This document shows positions 1 to 8,435 of a DNA stretch of 64,000 bases, in pieces (positions within the stretch are counted from its first letter, which is position 1; every line of letters starts with the position of its first letter). The stretch is from Kitasatospora fiedleri. Its GTDB lineage: Bacteria > Actinomycetota > Actinomycetes > Streptomycetales > Streptomycetaceae. The notes under the pieces are model-generated. The model ran no database searches and was not told the DNA's origin. It saw only the letters and a program-made list of their open reading frames with translations. The stretch is taken from assembly GCF_948472415.1 (NCBI RefSeq), contig NZ_OX419519.1, forward strand, positions 3,100,001 through 3,164,000. Reading direction: 5' to 3'. A program made the translations under genes and the position numbers.

Positions 1-312
1 CCGGGCCACCAGCCAGAGCGCCGTCCGCCCCCGGTCCGCCCATCCCGCCGACGGCGCGACCCCGATCTCCTCCTCCCGCGCGGGCCCCAGCAGCAGCCGC
101 GCCTGCACCCCCTCCCCGCGCCGCATCCCCGGCACCAGCGCGGCCAGGCACAGCAGCGGCACGTCCAGCGCCACTCCCCACAGCACCGCCCGCCCGGTCG
201 ACACCCCCTCCGTCCCCGGGTACACCAGCAGCACCACCCCGGCGAACACCGCCCCGATCATCAGGTGCAGCCAACGGGTGTAGGTCACGGAGCGCAGCAG
301 CGGAGCGAACAC
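1..312 (-). CDS. Membrane protein N-terminus, possibly a sensor kinase (truncated by window edge)
   Basis: The first 104 codons of a gene that runs off the left edge. A GTG start at 312 is preceded by AGGA seven bases upstream. Two hydrophobic segments are visible, at about residues 14-31 and 42-61, separated by a short loop, followed by a basic and acidic stretch. This layout resembles the N-terminal membrane part of Streptomyces two-component sensor kinases, but no catalytic domain lies inside the window, so the identity is an inference. It could equally be another small polytopic membrane protein. Confidence 0.45.
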   Translation of the reverse strand, partial: MFAPLLRSVTYTRWLHLMIGAVFAGVVLLVYPGTEGVSTGRAVLWGVALDVPLLCLAALVPGMRRGEGVQARLLLGPAREEEIGVAPSAGWADRGRTALWLVAR

Positions 313-378
313 CGGGCCATCCTGCCCCGCCGCGCCCGCCCGACCCCTCGGCGGGGCCGGGCGGAGCGGGGCGGCAGG

Positions 379-909
379 TCAGGCCGGGACGGCGACCAGG
401 TGGTCCCCGGGGATGCCGGCCAGACTCGGGGTGTAGTAGTCGCGGATGCCGTCGGCCCAGGCGGTCACGGTGATCCGGTCCGCGACGTCCGGGCCGAACG
501 CCTCGAACAGCGAGTGGATGTTCGGCAGTTCGAAGCCCCAGGCGGTCATCAGGTCGACGAAGCGGGACCGCTCGATCAGGCCGTCGCCGTCCGGGTCGCC
601 GAGCCCGGCGAGCGCCTCGGCGAAGTCGTGCGCGGTCGCGCCGAACAGCTCGGGGGAGAGCACGGACGCCTCGAACTCCTCGGGGCTGATCACGCCGTCC
701 CCGTTGGCGTCCAGCCCGTCCTCCAGCACCTTCCACCAGCGGCGCATGCTGGCGGTCAGCGCCTCCCTGGCCTCCGGCCGCGAGTCGGTGGCGACGGCCA
801 GGACCCGTTCGGTGAGCAGCTCGAAGTCCTGGGGGTCGAGGACTCCGTTCCCGTTCGCGTCGAACAGCTTGAAGATCAGCGCAGCACGCCGGATGGCTTC
901 GTCCCGCAT
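379..909 (-). CDS. EF-hand calcium-binding protein, calerythrin-like
   Basis: A 176-residue acidic soluble protein, close to the length of calerythrin-type actinobacterial EF-hand proteins. Canonical loops are visible at residues 17-28 (DANGNGVLDPQD) and 67-78 (DANGDGVISPEE). A third loop at 105-116 starts DPDGDG but ends in Arg where Glu or Asp normally binds Ca2+. A fourth helix-loop-helix near the C-terminus is degenerate. The expected role is intracellular Ca2+ buffering or signalling. The ATG at 909 was chosen because AAGGAGA lies five bases upstream; the frame stays open further but without a good ribosome site. No signal peptide is seen. Confidence 0.85.
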   Translation of the reverse strand: MRDEAIRRAALIFKLFDANGNGVLDPQDFELLTERVLAVATDSRPEAREALTASMRRWWKVLEDGLDANGDGVISPEEFEASVLSPELFGATAHDFAEALAGLGDPDGDGLIERSRFVDLMTAWGFELPNIHSLFEAFGPDVADRITVTAWADGIRDYYTPSLAGIPGDHLVAVPA

Positions 910-1093
910 GGTTCTCTCCTTCACAGGGGATCGGGCCGGGGAATTCCCCGGCCCGGTCGGCATTCCGGGAATGGCTTCTCCCGAGTTCGGAACCGATTCT
1001 CGGTCCGGTCCGTCCGGAATCCGGCCGGATCGCCGGTTTTCCATGCGCAGGAGTGAAATCGTGGGATGAGCGGAAAATGGGGCGGCATCCTCC

Positions 1094-1135
1094 CCGGCGG
1101 CCCCGGCGGCTTCTCCGGCGGCCCCGGCGGATTCC
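1094..1135. repeat. Two tandem copies of a 21-bp GC-rich unit
   Basis: Two consecutive 21-bp units (1094-1114 and 1115-1135) share about 19 of 21 bases, built on CCGGCGGCCCCGGCGG. They lie just downstream of the methyltransferase stop and upstream of the EF-hand gene. The repeat encodes nothing convincing and may be slippage sequence. Confidence 0.6.
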
Positions 1136-1170
1136 CCGGCGGGACGGGACGCGGGCGGTGGTCCGGCCCG

Positions 1171-1977
1171 CTACGGGGCGGCCGGGGCGCGGCCCCAGCA
1201 GGTGGCCATGGCGAAGAACAGCTCCCGGGCCGACGGGTCCGCCAGGTGCCGGAGCGCCTCCCGGTGGACGTCCGCGGGCAGCCCGGCCGCCAGCAGCCGG
1301 TCCCGGCTCTGCCCCAGCGACAGGGTCAGGAAGCGGGTGAACCCGGAGTGGTGGCCGGCCAGCGGCGCGTGCAGGCGCAGGCCGACGTCCCGCAGGCCGA
1401 GCTCCGCCAGCATTCGGGGGTACTGCGCGGCGCAGTGCCGGTCGCTGCCGATCGTCTCGGCGAGCATCCGCCAGTAGGCGGCGACCGTGCGCCGGTACGC
1501 CTCGTGCGGCGAGGTCTCGCCGCCGACCGCGAGGGAGTCGGAGACCACCAGCAGTCCGCCGGGCTTGAGCCAGGAGGCCAGGCGGCGCAGTACCTCCTTC
1601 CGGTCCCTGAGGTGCATCAGCAGGAACCGGGCGTGCACGAGGTCGAACCGGCCCGGGTCGAAGGCCGGATCGCTCAGGTCGGCCCGGACGACCCGCACCC
1701 CGGCATCCGCGAGGTGGTCGAGGAAGCGGGTGTCGCGGTCGACGGCCGTGACCTGCCGGGCGGACCCGGCGACGGACGCCAGCCAGCCGCTCAGGGTGCC
1801 CGCGCCCGCTCCGGCGTCCAGGCAGGTCCACCGGGCGTCGAGCCCCAGCGCGAGCAGGTCCTGCCGACTGGCCGGGTCGAAGGCGTCGGCCAGCCCTTCC
1901 AGCCGTTCGCGCTCGTCGCTGCGGGAGGCCGCGAAGAGGTCGTCCCCGTAGCGTTCGGCGTCGCGCGTGGTCGTGAT
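1171..1977 (-). CDS. Class I SAM-dependent methyltransferase, apparent ATC start
   Basis: Reading from ATC at 1977 gives 268 residues with a complete Rossmann methyltransferase core: motif I CLDAGAGAG at residues 52-60, the acidic end of strand 2 in VTAVDRD (76-82), ADLSD at 99-103 and FDLVHAR at 111-117. The first in-frame ATG, GTG or TTG is the GTG at codon 94 (position 1698), which would remove the whole SAM-binding half. A strong GAAGGGAG site sits six bases before the ATC, and an in-frame stop lies just before that. The start is therefore either a genuine rare ATC or an ATG changed by mutation or error. The substrate is unknown. It stands alone, about 0.5 kb from the divergent ABC transporter genes. 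Confidence 0.8.
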   Translation of the reverse strand: MTTTRDAERYGDDLFAASRSDERERLEGLADAFDPASRQDLLALGLDARWTCLDAGAGAGTLSGWLASVAGSARQVTAVDRDTRFLDHLADAGVRVVRADLSDPAFDPGRFDLVHARFLLMHLRDRKEVLRRLASWLKPGGLLVVSDSLAVGGETSPHEAYRRTVAAYWRMLAETIGSDRHCAAQYPRMLAELGLRDVGLRLHAPLAGHHSGFTRFLTLSLGQSRDRLLAAGLPADVHREALRHLADPSARELFFAMATCWGRAPAAP

Positions 1978-2066
1978 GGCGGGCTCCCTTCAGAGGGGCC
2001 GCGGATTCCGGCGCGGCCCCCGGGAGGTCCTCCCGGGCATTCCGGCGGGACCGGCGGCCGTGCGTC

Positions 2067-2110
2067 GGTGGCGGATCGGTGGCGGATCGGTCGCGAGTCG
2101 GTCGCGATTC
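2067..2110. repeat. Four imperfect 11-bp direct repeats
   Basis: Four end-to-end 11-mers: GGTGGCGGATC (2067-2077), the same again (2078-2088), GGTCGCGAGTC (2089-2099) and GGTCGCGATTC (2100-2110). They lie in the 515-bp intergenic region between the divergent methyltransferase and ABC transporter genes. An 11-bp period fits side-by-side binding of OmpR/PhoP-type regulators, but the units do not match the PHO box, so this is only a candidate operator. Confidence 0.55.
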
Positions 2111-2289
2111 GGCCGGAAGCAGGCTGCGGGTCAGCCGGGAACCAGCCGCGGGTCGGCCGTCGAAAGCGTTGCCGTTTCGGTTTTCGATGGAGCTGTCCGG
2201 GCGCGGAAACTGCCGGAACGCCTTTCCCGACGCCGCACGGACCGCATTCCACGAAGAGCGCGGACCGGCCCGCCCGGCGGAATCGTATC

Positions 2290-2321
2290 GGCGGAAATCC
2301 GCCCGGAGCGGAAACGTTTCC
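2290..2321. promoter_or_regulatory. Inverted repeat plus 12-bp perfect palindrome upstream of ABC transporter genes
   Basis: GGCGGA (2290-2295) and TCCGCC (2298-2303) form an inverted repeat around AA. Seven bases on is GGAAACGTTTCC (2310-2321), a perfect palindrome with an AT-rich core that stands out in this GC-rich DNA. Position and symmetry suggest an operator for the ABC genes at 2493. The binding protein is unknown. The rest of 1978-2492 shows no gene. Confidence 0.45.
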
Positions 2322-2492
2322 TCCTTTCACCCGAACGAGACCCTTTCGCGCACGCGTCCGAAACGCCCCGGGCGCCGCGGTCCCCGGCGGTGCCCTCCCC
2401 CGCGGGAGGGAGGACGACCACTCGCGGGCGGGATTCGGTGGCCCCGGGCCGGGCGGTTGACTCGGACCAGCAGCCGGACGAAGGGAGTTGCC

Positions 2493-3404
2493 GTGATCGA
2501 GATCCGCGACCTGACCAAGGCGTACGACGGGCGGCGGGTGGTCGACGGCCTCGCGTTCCGGGTCGAGCCGGGGCGGGTGACCGGGTTCCTGGGGCCGAAC
2601 GGGGCGGGCAAGTCGACCACGCTGCGAATGGTGCTGGGGCTGGACCGGCCGACCGCCGGGGCCGCGCTGGTGGACGGACGGCCGTACGCCGCGCTGGAGC
2701 GTCCGCTGTGCCGGGTGGGGGCGCTGCTGGACGCGCAGGCTCTGCACCCGGGCCGCACCGCCGCCGGGCACCTGCGGTGGATCGCCGCCTCGCACGCGCT
2801 GCCGGCCCGGCGGGTCGGCGAGGTGCTGGCCCTGGTGGGCCTGGCCGAGGTCGCCGACCGCCGCATCCGGACCTTCTCGCTGGGCATGCGCCAGCGCCTG
2901 GGCGTCGCGGCGGCCCTGCTCGGCGACCCGGCGGCGCTGCTGCTGGACGAGCCGGTGAACGGCCTCGACGCGGAGGGCGTCCGGTGGATTCGGGAGCTGC
3001 TGCGCCGGCTCGCGGGCGAGGGCCGGGCAGTGCTGGTCTCCTCGCACCTGATGGCCGAGATGGCGGTGACCGCAGACCACCTGGTGGTGATCGGCCGGGG
3101 TCGGCTGCTCGCGGACACCTCCACCGCCGGGTTCCTGGAGCGCCACGGCCGCCGCCGGGTCCGGGTCCGGGCCGTCGACCCGGCCGCCCTGGCCGCGCTG
3201 CTGGCCGCCACCCACCCGGACGCGGTGCCGGTGCCCGGCGGCGGGGCGTTCGACGTCCCCGACGCCGACCCCGGGCGGCTGGGCGCGCTGGCCGCCGAGC
3301 ACCGGGTGGCCCTGATCGAACTGACCGCCACCCACGACTCCCTGGAGGAGGCTTTCCTGCGGATGACCGCGGACGCCGTCGAGTACCGGGCGGTGACGGC
3401 ATGA
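2493..3404 (+). CDS. ABC transporter ATP-binding protein
   Basis: A 303-residue cytoplasmic ATPase subunit. Walker A GPNGAGKST is at residues 34-42, signature SLGMRQ at 129-134, Walker B LLLDEP at 149-154, the D-loop follows, and the switch His is H185 in SSH. The order and spacing match DrrA/CcmA-type exporters, with a C-terminal accessory region of about 90 residues. GTG at 2493 has GAAGGGAG upstream. The stop overlaps the start of the membrane subunit by four bases (ATGA), so the two are translationally coupled and form one exporter. The cargo is unknown; antibiotic, peptide or lipid export is typical for the family. Confidence 0.9.
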   Translation: MIEIRDLTKAYDGRRVVDGLAFRVEPGRVTGFLGPNGAGKSTTLRMVLGLDRPTAGAALVDGRPYAALERPLCRVGALLDAQALHPGRTAAGHLRWIAASHALPARRVGEVLALVGLAEVADRRIRTFSLGMRQRLGVAAALLGDPAALLLDEPVNGLDAEGVRWIRELLRRLAGEGRAVLVSSHLMAEMAVTADHLVVIGRGRLLADTSTAGFLERHGRRRVRVRAVDPAALAALLAATHPDAVPVPGGGAFDVPDADPGRLGALAAEHRVALIELTATHDSLEEAFLRMTADAVEYRAVTA

Positions 3405-4141
3405 GCACCCGCACGTACCCGCTGCGCGCCGAATGGGCGAAGTTCGCCACCCTGCGCTCGCTGTGGGCGGCCCCGCTCCTCGCGGTGGCGCTCGGCACCG
3501 GGATCACCGCGGCCGTCCAGGCCGCGTACGGGCACTCCGACGGCTCGCTGCGGGACGACCCGATGGAGGGCCTGTACTACGGGCTGAACTTCGGCCAGGT
3601 CGCGGTCGCCTGCCTGGGCGTCCTGCTGATCGGCCAGGAGTACGCCTCCGGGACGCTCTCCACCTCGCTCGCCGCCGTCCCGGACCGACTGCGGCTCTAC
3701 CGCGCCAAGCTGCTGCTCGGCACCGGCCTGGGCCTGGCCGTCGGCCTGGCCACCGTCGGCGGACAACTGGCCGCCACCGCCGCCACCGTGGGCCTGGACC
3801 TCTCCGTCCCCGGCACCGCCCGGGCCCTCGCCGCAGGGGTGCTCTACCACCCGCTGCTGCTCGTCCTGTGCCTGGCCCTCACCACCGTGCTGCGCAACCA
3901 GACCGCGGCCCTCGGCCTGCTCACCCCCGCGGTCTTCCTCGGCACCACCGCCCTGGCCGCCGTCCCGGGCCTCCGCGACGCCGCCCGGTTCCTCCCCGAC
4001 CGAGCCGGCCAGTACGCCCTCCGCCTCGCCGACACCCCCGGCGTCCCCTACGGCCACACCACCGGCCTGCTCCTGATGGCCGCCTGGACCGCCGCAGCGG
4101 CCCTGGGCGGGCTGCGCACCCTGCGGCGCAAGGACGCGTGA
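3401..4141 (+). CDS. ABC-2 type transporter permease
   Basis: A 246-residue polytopic membrane protein with about six hydrophobic segments and the ABC-2 layout: an amphipathic N-terminus, a first membrane span at about residues 22-38, then IGQEYASGTLS, a typical ABC-2 cytoplasmic loop. It starts within the stop of the ATPase gene (ATGA overlap) and is its obvious partner. No separate promoter is visible. It probably works as a homodimer with two ATPase subunits. Confidence 0.85.
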   Translation: MSTRTYPLRAEWAKFATLRSLWAAPLLAVALGTGITAAVQAAYGHSDGSLRDDPMEGLYYGLNFGQVAVACLGVLLIGQEYASGTLSTSLAAVPDRLRLYRAKLLLGTGLGLAVGLATVGGQLAATAATVGLDLSVPGTARALAAGVLYHPLLLVLCLALTTVLRNQTAALGLLTPAVFLGTTALAAVPGLRDAARFLPDRAGQYALRLADTPGVPYGHTTGLLLMAAWTAAAALGGLRTLRRKDA

Positions 4142-4186
4142 GCGGGCGGGCGGGCAAGCAGACGAGCGTCCGGGCAGGTGTGCCGC

Positions 4187-4385
4187 CTCGTCGTGCGGAC
4201 GGCAGCGGTCGCCCGTCCGTTCACGCCGCCAGGCGGCACGCGCCGAGCCACCAGCGCCACAGCAGCGCTCCCGGAAGGGTGACGGCGGGCAGCCAGCCGG
4301 TCCGGGCGAAGGCGAACTGCCACGCCACCGGGCCGAGTTCGAACATTCGATCGGGGCCGAGCGCGCCGCCGCCGAGGTGGGCGGC
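4187..4385 (-). pseudogene. Duplicated 3' fragment of the neighbouring DUF6350 gene
   Basis: Bases 4187-4239 are identical to 4454-4506, and 4244-4385 match 4589-4730 with about 10 differences in 142 bases. The second pair sits 78 bp closer together than in the intact gene end, an in-frame loss of 26 codons. The fragment still encodes the C-terminal segment (LLAAHLGGGALGP through CRLAA) and the same TGA at 4221-4223, but has no start or ribosome site. Low-complexity GCAAGCAGGCGAGC-like sequence at 4386-4453 joins the copies and may mark the recombination or slippage junction. Confidence 0.8.
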
Positions 4386-4487
4386 AAGCAGGCGAGCAGG
4401 CGAGCTAGCGAGCGATCGGGCCCAGCGGGCGAGCAGGCACGCAGGCAAGCCCTCTCGTCGTGCGGACGGCAGCGGTCGCCCGTCCGT

Positions 4488-5779
4488 TCACGCCGCCAGG
4501 CGGCACACCAGGCGGTACGCGCCGACCCGGGCCCGGACTACCGGCCCCACGCCGTCGCCGCCGTCGCCGCCACGGTCGCGGTCGCGGGCGAGCCACCAGC
4601 GCCACAGCAGCGCTCCCGGGAGGGTGACGGCGAGCAGCCAGCCGGTCTGGGCGAGGGCGAACTGCCAGGGCACCGGGCCGAGTTCGGACATCCGGCCGGG
4701 GCCGAGCGCGCCGCCGCCGAGGTGGGCGGCGAGCAGGCCGGGCGGGGTGGCGGCGAGGGCGGTCGCGGTGGCGGCGGTCGCGGTCTGGGTGAGGGTCCAG
4801 CGAGTGGCGGCGCGGCCGAGCAGCAGGGCGGCGGTGGTCGCGGCGGCGAGGGGGGCGAGGCCGACGAGCAGGTGCCAGTCGGGGCCGCGGTCGGTGGGGA
4901 GCAGGGTGAGCAGCGGGAAGTCGGGGTGGGGCCGAGCCGGGTGCCGAACGGTCCGGCGTGACTGCCGGTGCCGACCGCGAACCCGACCCCGAGGGCGTAA
5001 CTCGCGCACCAGATCAGCCCGTTGGGGACCAGCAGCAGGCAGGCCAGCAGCAGGCCGAGCCAGTCGGCCGCCCCGCCGCCGAGCCGCTGCGCGTCCGGTC
5101 CGGCGGAGCCGAGCAGGACGGCGACGGCGAACAGGACCCCGCCCCCGGCGGTGAGCGCGAGCAGCCAGCCGGCCAACGCCCGTCCGACGGCCGCCCCGGC
5201 GCCGTCCGGCCAGAGCGCGGGCGGCAGCGGGAGCCGGGGCAGCGCGGCAGGTCGGCCCAACCCGGACCACAGGCCGTGGCCGAGCGCGGCGGCGGCGAGC
5301 AGGGCGACGGCGGCGAGGTCGGCGACCGCCCGGGAGCGCAGCAGGGCCTGCGGGTCGGCGCACTGGGCGACGGCGAAGGCCGCGACCAGCAGGTACCCGG
5401 CGTACACCGCGAGCGGGGAGCGCCAGCGGGCCCATCCGCGCCCCCGGGTGCGCCGGGCCTGGCGGCGTCCGGCCCGGGAGAGCAGCACCGCGGTGACGAC
5501 GGTGAGCAGCAGCGGTGCGACGGTCACCGGGACGGCCCGGGGGCCGCGGCCGAGGGGCGCGCCGTGGCCGAGCAGCCAGAGTCCGCACGCGGCCCGGCCC
5601 GCGTCCTGCGCCGTGTCGTCGCCGTACGGGGCCAGCACCCACAGCCCGAACACCGGGACGGCGACCACGGAGAGGGTGAGCAGCGCGGTGCGGATGCCGG
5701 TGAGCAGGTCGGTGAGGGTGGAGCGGCTGTTCAAGTCGCTCGGCAGGCCCAGGATCGGACGGCCCATCAGCTGCGTCAT
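4488..5779 (-). CDS. DUF6350 (PerM-like) integral membrane protein, one apparent -1 frameshift
   Basis: A polytopic membrane protein of about 430 residues, of the family found beside sucCD in Streptomyces; its role is not established. The N-terminal two thirds read in one frame (hydrophobic helices, GLWVLAPYGDDT near residue 45) up to GPFGTRLGP. The family-like continuation HPDFPLLTLLPTDRG to LLWRWWLARDRD is in the next frame. Adding one G to the run at 4928-4931 joins them. Starts at 5788 and 5779 are both possible; the second matches usual family N-termini. A TTGACA at 5814-5819 (minus strand) could be the -35. The gene end is duplicated at 4187-4385. Confidence 0.7.
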
Positions 5780-5905
5780 GGCCCTCATGCTGCCAAGACC
5801 ACCCGTTGAGGGGTGTCAACGAGCGAACCTTCGCCGTGTCCCGGATTATCAGTACATGTGCCTTTTTCCGGCACGGCCCTGCCCCGGATGCCACGGAGGA
5901 GACCG

Positions 5906-7386
5906 GTGACCTCGCCCTCGACCGCCGAGCCCGAGCCGACCACCGGAACCTCGCCCCGGGCCCGCGAGGACGTCGAACTCCTGCTGCGCCGCCTCGCTCC
6001 GCGCGAGGCGCAGGCCCTGGCCCGGCTGACCGCCGGCGACGACCTGCGCACGATGGCCCGGCACCTGGGCGTCGCCCCCGCCACCGCCCGCCACCACCTC
6101 AACCGGGCGATCCGCAAGCTCGGCGTCCGCGACCGCGAGGAGGCCCTCGCCCTGCTCGCCACCCTGACCCCGCAGGCACCGCAGGCACCAGCACCGGACC
6201 CGGCTCCGGCCCCGGCCGATCCCGCACCCGCGCCCGCGCCCGTACCCGCCGAGTTCGTCGGCCCCCCACAGCCGGAGGCCCCCGCCCCCGCCCCCGCCGC
6301 CGCCGCCGAAGACGCCCGCCCGGCCTCCTTCGAGGAGTTCGCCGCCCTGGTCCACACCCGGCTGGTCCAGCAGACCTTCCTGCTGACCGGCCACCGCCAC
6401 CGCGCCGTGCACTGCGCGCACCTGGCGCTGGGCGCGGCCGCCCGCCGGTGGGCGGAGGTGGCGGCGGAACCGGACCCGGAGGGGTGGGTGCGCGGGGCGG
6501 CGTTCGACCTGGCGCTGTCGCCGTGGCACCGGGGCGGCCCGCGGCGGGCGCACCTGCTGCGGTGGCCGCGGCGGCGGATCGCGGTCGACGGGACGGACGG
6601 CGGGGCGGAGCCGCCCGAGCCGCCGCAGAAGCTGACCCCCCGTGACCGGGCGCTGGTGAAGGCGCTGCTGCGGCTGTCGCGTCCGCGGCGGCGGGCGCTG
6701 GTGCTGCACGACGCGCTGGGCCTGCCGGTGGAGCGGGTCGCGGTGGAGGTGGAGTCGAGCACGGCGGCGGCCGCGGGCCGGGTCCGTTCGGCGCAGGCCG
6801 CGCTGGCCCGGGAGGTGCCGGCGCTGGTCGGCGCGGACCCGGAGGACCCGGAGTTCGCGGAGCGGCTGGCCGAGCTGCTGCACCGGGCGGCGGTGCACGG
6901 CTGCCCGGGCCCGCGACTGCCGTCCACCGCGCTGCTGGTGGCGGACAGTCGGCTGCACACCGGCCTGGTGACGGGGGCGGCGGCGGCGCTGGCGGTCGCG
7001 GTGGGCGCGACGATGGTGGCGACCCTGCTGGGGGTGGGCCCGTCGGAGCTGGCGCGCCCGGAGCCGCCGCGGGAGACGGCCTGCACCTCGGCCGGTTCGG
7101 GCAGCGCCGGTCCGGCGGCCCCGGACCGCGCGCCGGGCCTGCGGACGCCGTGGTGCGGGCCGACGCCGGGAGTGCCGGCCCGCCTGGTGGGCCCGGCGGG
7201 TGCGCTGCCGCCGCCGCTGGCCCCGGCCGGCGCGGACCTGCCGGCCCGGACGCGCTGCCGTCCGGCCCGTTCGCGGCCCAGCGCCCGCTGTTCGCCCCGC
7301 CCGCGCCGGAGCACCACCCGCTGCCGCCACCGCTGGCGAACGCGTGCGGCGGCCCGGCGGGGCACTGCGTCCCGCACCCGGCCTGA
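5906..7386 (+). CDS. Helix-turn-helix (sigma-70 region 4/LuxR-like) regulator, one apparent -1 frameshift
   Basis: GTG at 5906 follows GGAGGA. Residues 29-75 hold a LuxR/sigma-region-4-like helix-turn-helix (LAPREAQALARL, then VAPATARHHLNRAIRKLGV). A Pro/Ala linker follows, then a second sigma-like region (LTPRDRALVKALLRLSRPRR) and one membrane-spanning segment near residue 350. The extracytoplasmic tail is Pro-rich. The frame should switch near 7245-7247: adding one C there gives a tail ending GHCVPHPA with TGA at 7384-7386, which keeps the composition of the family tail. Without it the frame runs into the sucD terminator. Membrane-anchored transcription regulator is the likely role. Confidence 0.6.
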
Positions 7387-7404
7387 TCCGCCGCCCCACC
7401 CCGC

Positions 7405-7440
7405 GAACCCCGCGCACCCCGTGAACGCCGCGCACCCCGT
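7405..7440. repeat. Tandem 18-bp repeat (two copies plus partial third)
   Basis: GAACCCCGCGCACCCCGT at 7405-7422 and GAACGCCGCGCACCCCGT at 7423-7440, with GAACGCC starting a third unit at 7441. It lies in the gap between the convergent HTH regulator and sucD genes. No function is evident. Confidence 0.6.
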
Positions 7441-7448
7441 GAACGCCA

Positions 7449-7486
7449 CAGGCGCCGCCCACCGTCGGAACGGTGCGCGGCGCCTG
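7449..7486. terminator. Hairpin terminator between convergent genes
   Basis: Arms CAGGCGCCGC (7449-7458) and GCGGCGCCTG (7477-7486) pair perfectly, with an inner ACCG/CGGT pair. It sits about 40 bp beyond the sucD stop and 60 bp beyond the HTH gene stop, so it can end transcription from both sides. There is no U-tract, as is usual in Streptomyces. Confidence 0.7.
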
Positions 7487-7526
7487 CGGCGTACTGGCGG
7501 TACGGCCTGCGGCCTGCTGCCTGCTG

Positions 7527-8417
7527 CTACTGCGCGGCGGCGATCAGCTCGCGGGCCAGGCGGGCGGTCTCGGACGGCGTCTTGCCGACCTTGACGCCGG
7601 CGGCCTCCAGGGCCTCCTTCTTCGCCTGGGCGGTGCCGGAGGAGCCGGAGACGATGGCGCCGGCGTGGCCCATGGTCTTGCCCTCGGGCGCGGTGAAGCC
7701 CGCGACGTAGCCGACGACCGGCTTGGTGACGTGCTCGGCGATGTAGGCCGCGGCCCGCTCCTCGGCGTCGCCGCCGATCTCGCCGATCATGACGATGAGC
7801 TCGGTCTCCGGGTCCTCCTGGAACGCCTTGAGGGCGTCGATGTGGGTGGTGCCGATGACCGGGTCGCCACCGATGCCCACCGCGGAGGAGAAGCCGATGT
7901 CACGGAGCTCGTACATCAGCTGGTAGGTCAGGGTGCCGGACTTCGACACCAGACCGATCTTGCCCGGGCCGGTGATGTCGGCCGGGATGATGCCCGCGTT
8001 GGACTGTCCGGGGCTGATCAGGCCGGGGCAGTTCGGGCCGATGATGCGGGTCTTGTTGCCCTTGGCGCCGGCGTGGGCCCAGAACGAGGCGGTGTCGTGC
8101 ACCGGCACGCCCTCGGTGATGACCACGGCGAGCGGGATCTCGGCGTCGATCGCCTCGACCACGGCGGACTTGGTGAACGCCGGCGGGACGAAGATGACGG
8201 TGACGTCGGCACCGGTCTTCTCGATCGCCTCGGCCACGGTGCCGAACACCGGCACCTCGGTGCCGTCCACGTCCACGGTGGTGCCGGCCTTGCGCGGGTT
8301 CACGCCGCCGACGATCTGGGTGCCGGAGGCGAGCATGCGGCGGGTGTGCTTCATGCCCTCGGAGCCGGTCATACCCTGGACGATGACCTTGCTGTCCTTG
8401 GTAAGGAAGATAGCCAT
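7527..8417 (-). CDS. sucD: Succinyl-CoA synthetase (ADP-forming) alpha subunit
   Basis: A 296-residue TCA-cycle enzyme subunit catalysing succinyl-CoA + ADP (or GDP) + Pi to succinate + CoA + NTP, with SucC. The N-terminal CoA-binding Rossmann domain begins [26 protein letters not shown] lies near residue 125. The phosphohistidine is in GHAGAIVSG near residue 245. Length and ends match the family. It is 18 bp downstream of sucC on the same strand, so the two form an operon read from the sucC promoter and ended by the hairpin at 7449-7486. Confidence 0.97.
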   Translation of the reverse strand: MAIFLTKDSKVIVQGMTGSEGMKHTRRMLASGTQIVGGVNPRKAGTTVDVDGTEVPVFGTVAEAIEKTGADVTVIFVPPAFTKSAVVEAIDAEIPLAVVITEGVPVHDTASFWAHAGAKGNKTRIIGPNCPGLISPGQSNAGIIPADITGPGKIGLVSKSGTLTYQLMYELRDIGFSSAVGIGGDPVIGTTHIDALKAFQEDPETELIVMIGEIGGDAEERAAAYIAEHVTKPVVGYVAGFTAPEGKTMGHAGAIVSGSSGTAQAKKEALEAAGVKVGKTPSETARLARELIAAAQ

Positions 8418-8435
8418 GGTGTGAAGTCCCCTTCC

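Noticed and set aside
2067..2110. PHO box
   Set aside because: 11-bp spacing fits but the units lack the GTTCACC core.
2457..2462. TTGACT as a -35 for the ABC transporter genes
   Set aside because: The position 17 bases downstream is the ribosome-binding site, so no -10 fits.
4221..4448. A 75-codon ORF that ends like DUF6350
   Set aside because: No start signal; it is the duplicated gene end and is listed as a pseudogene fragment.
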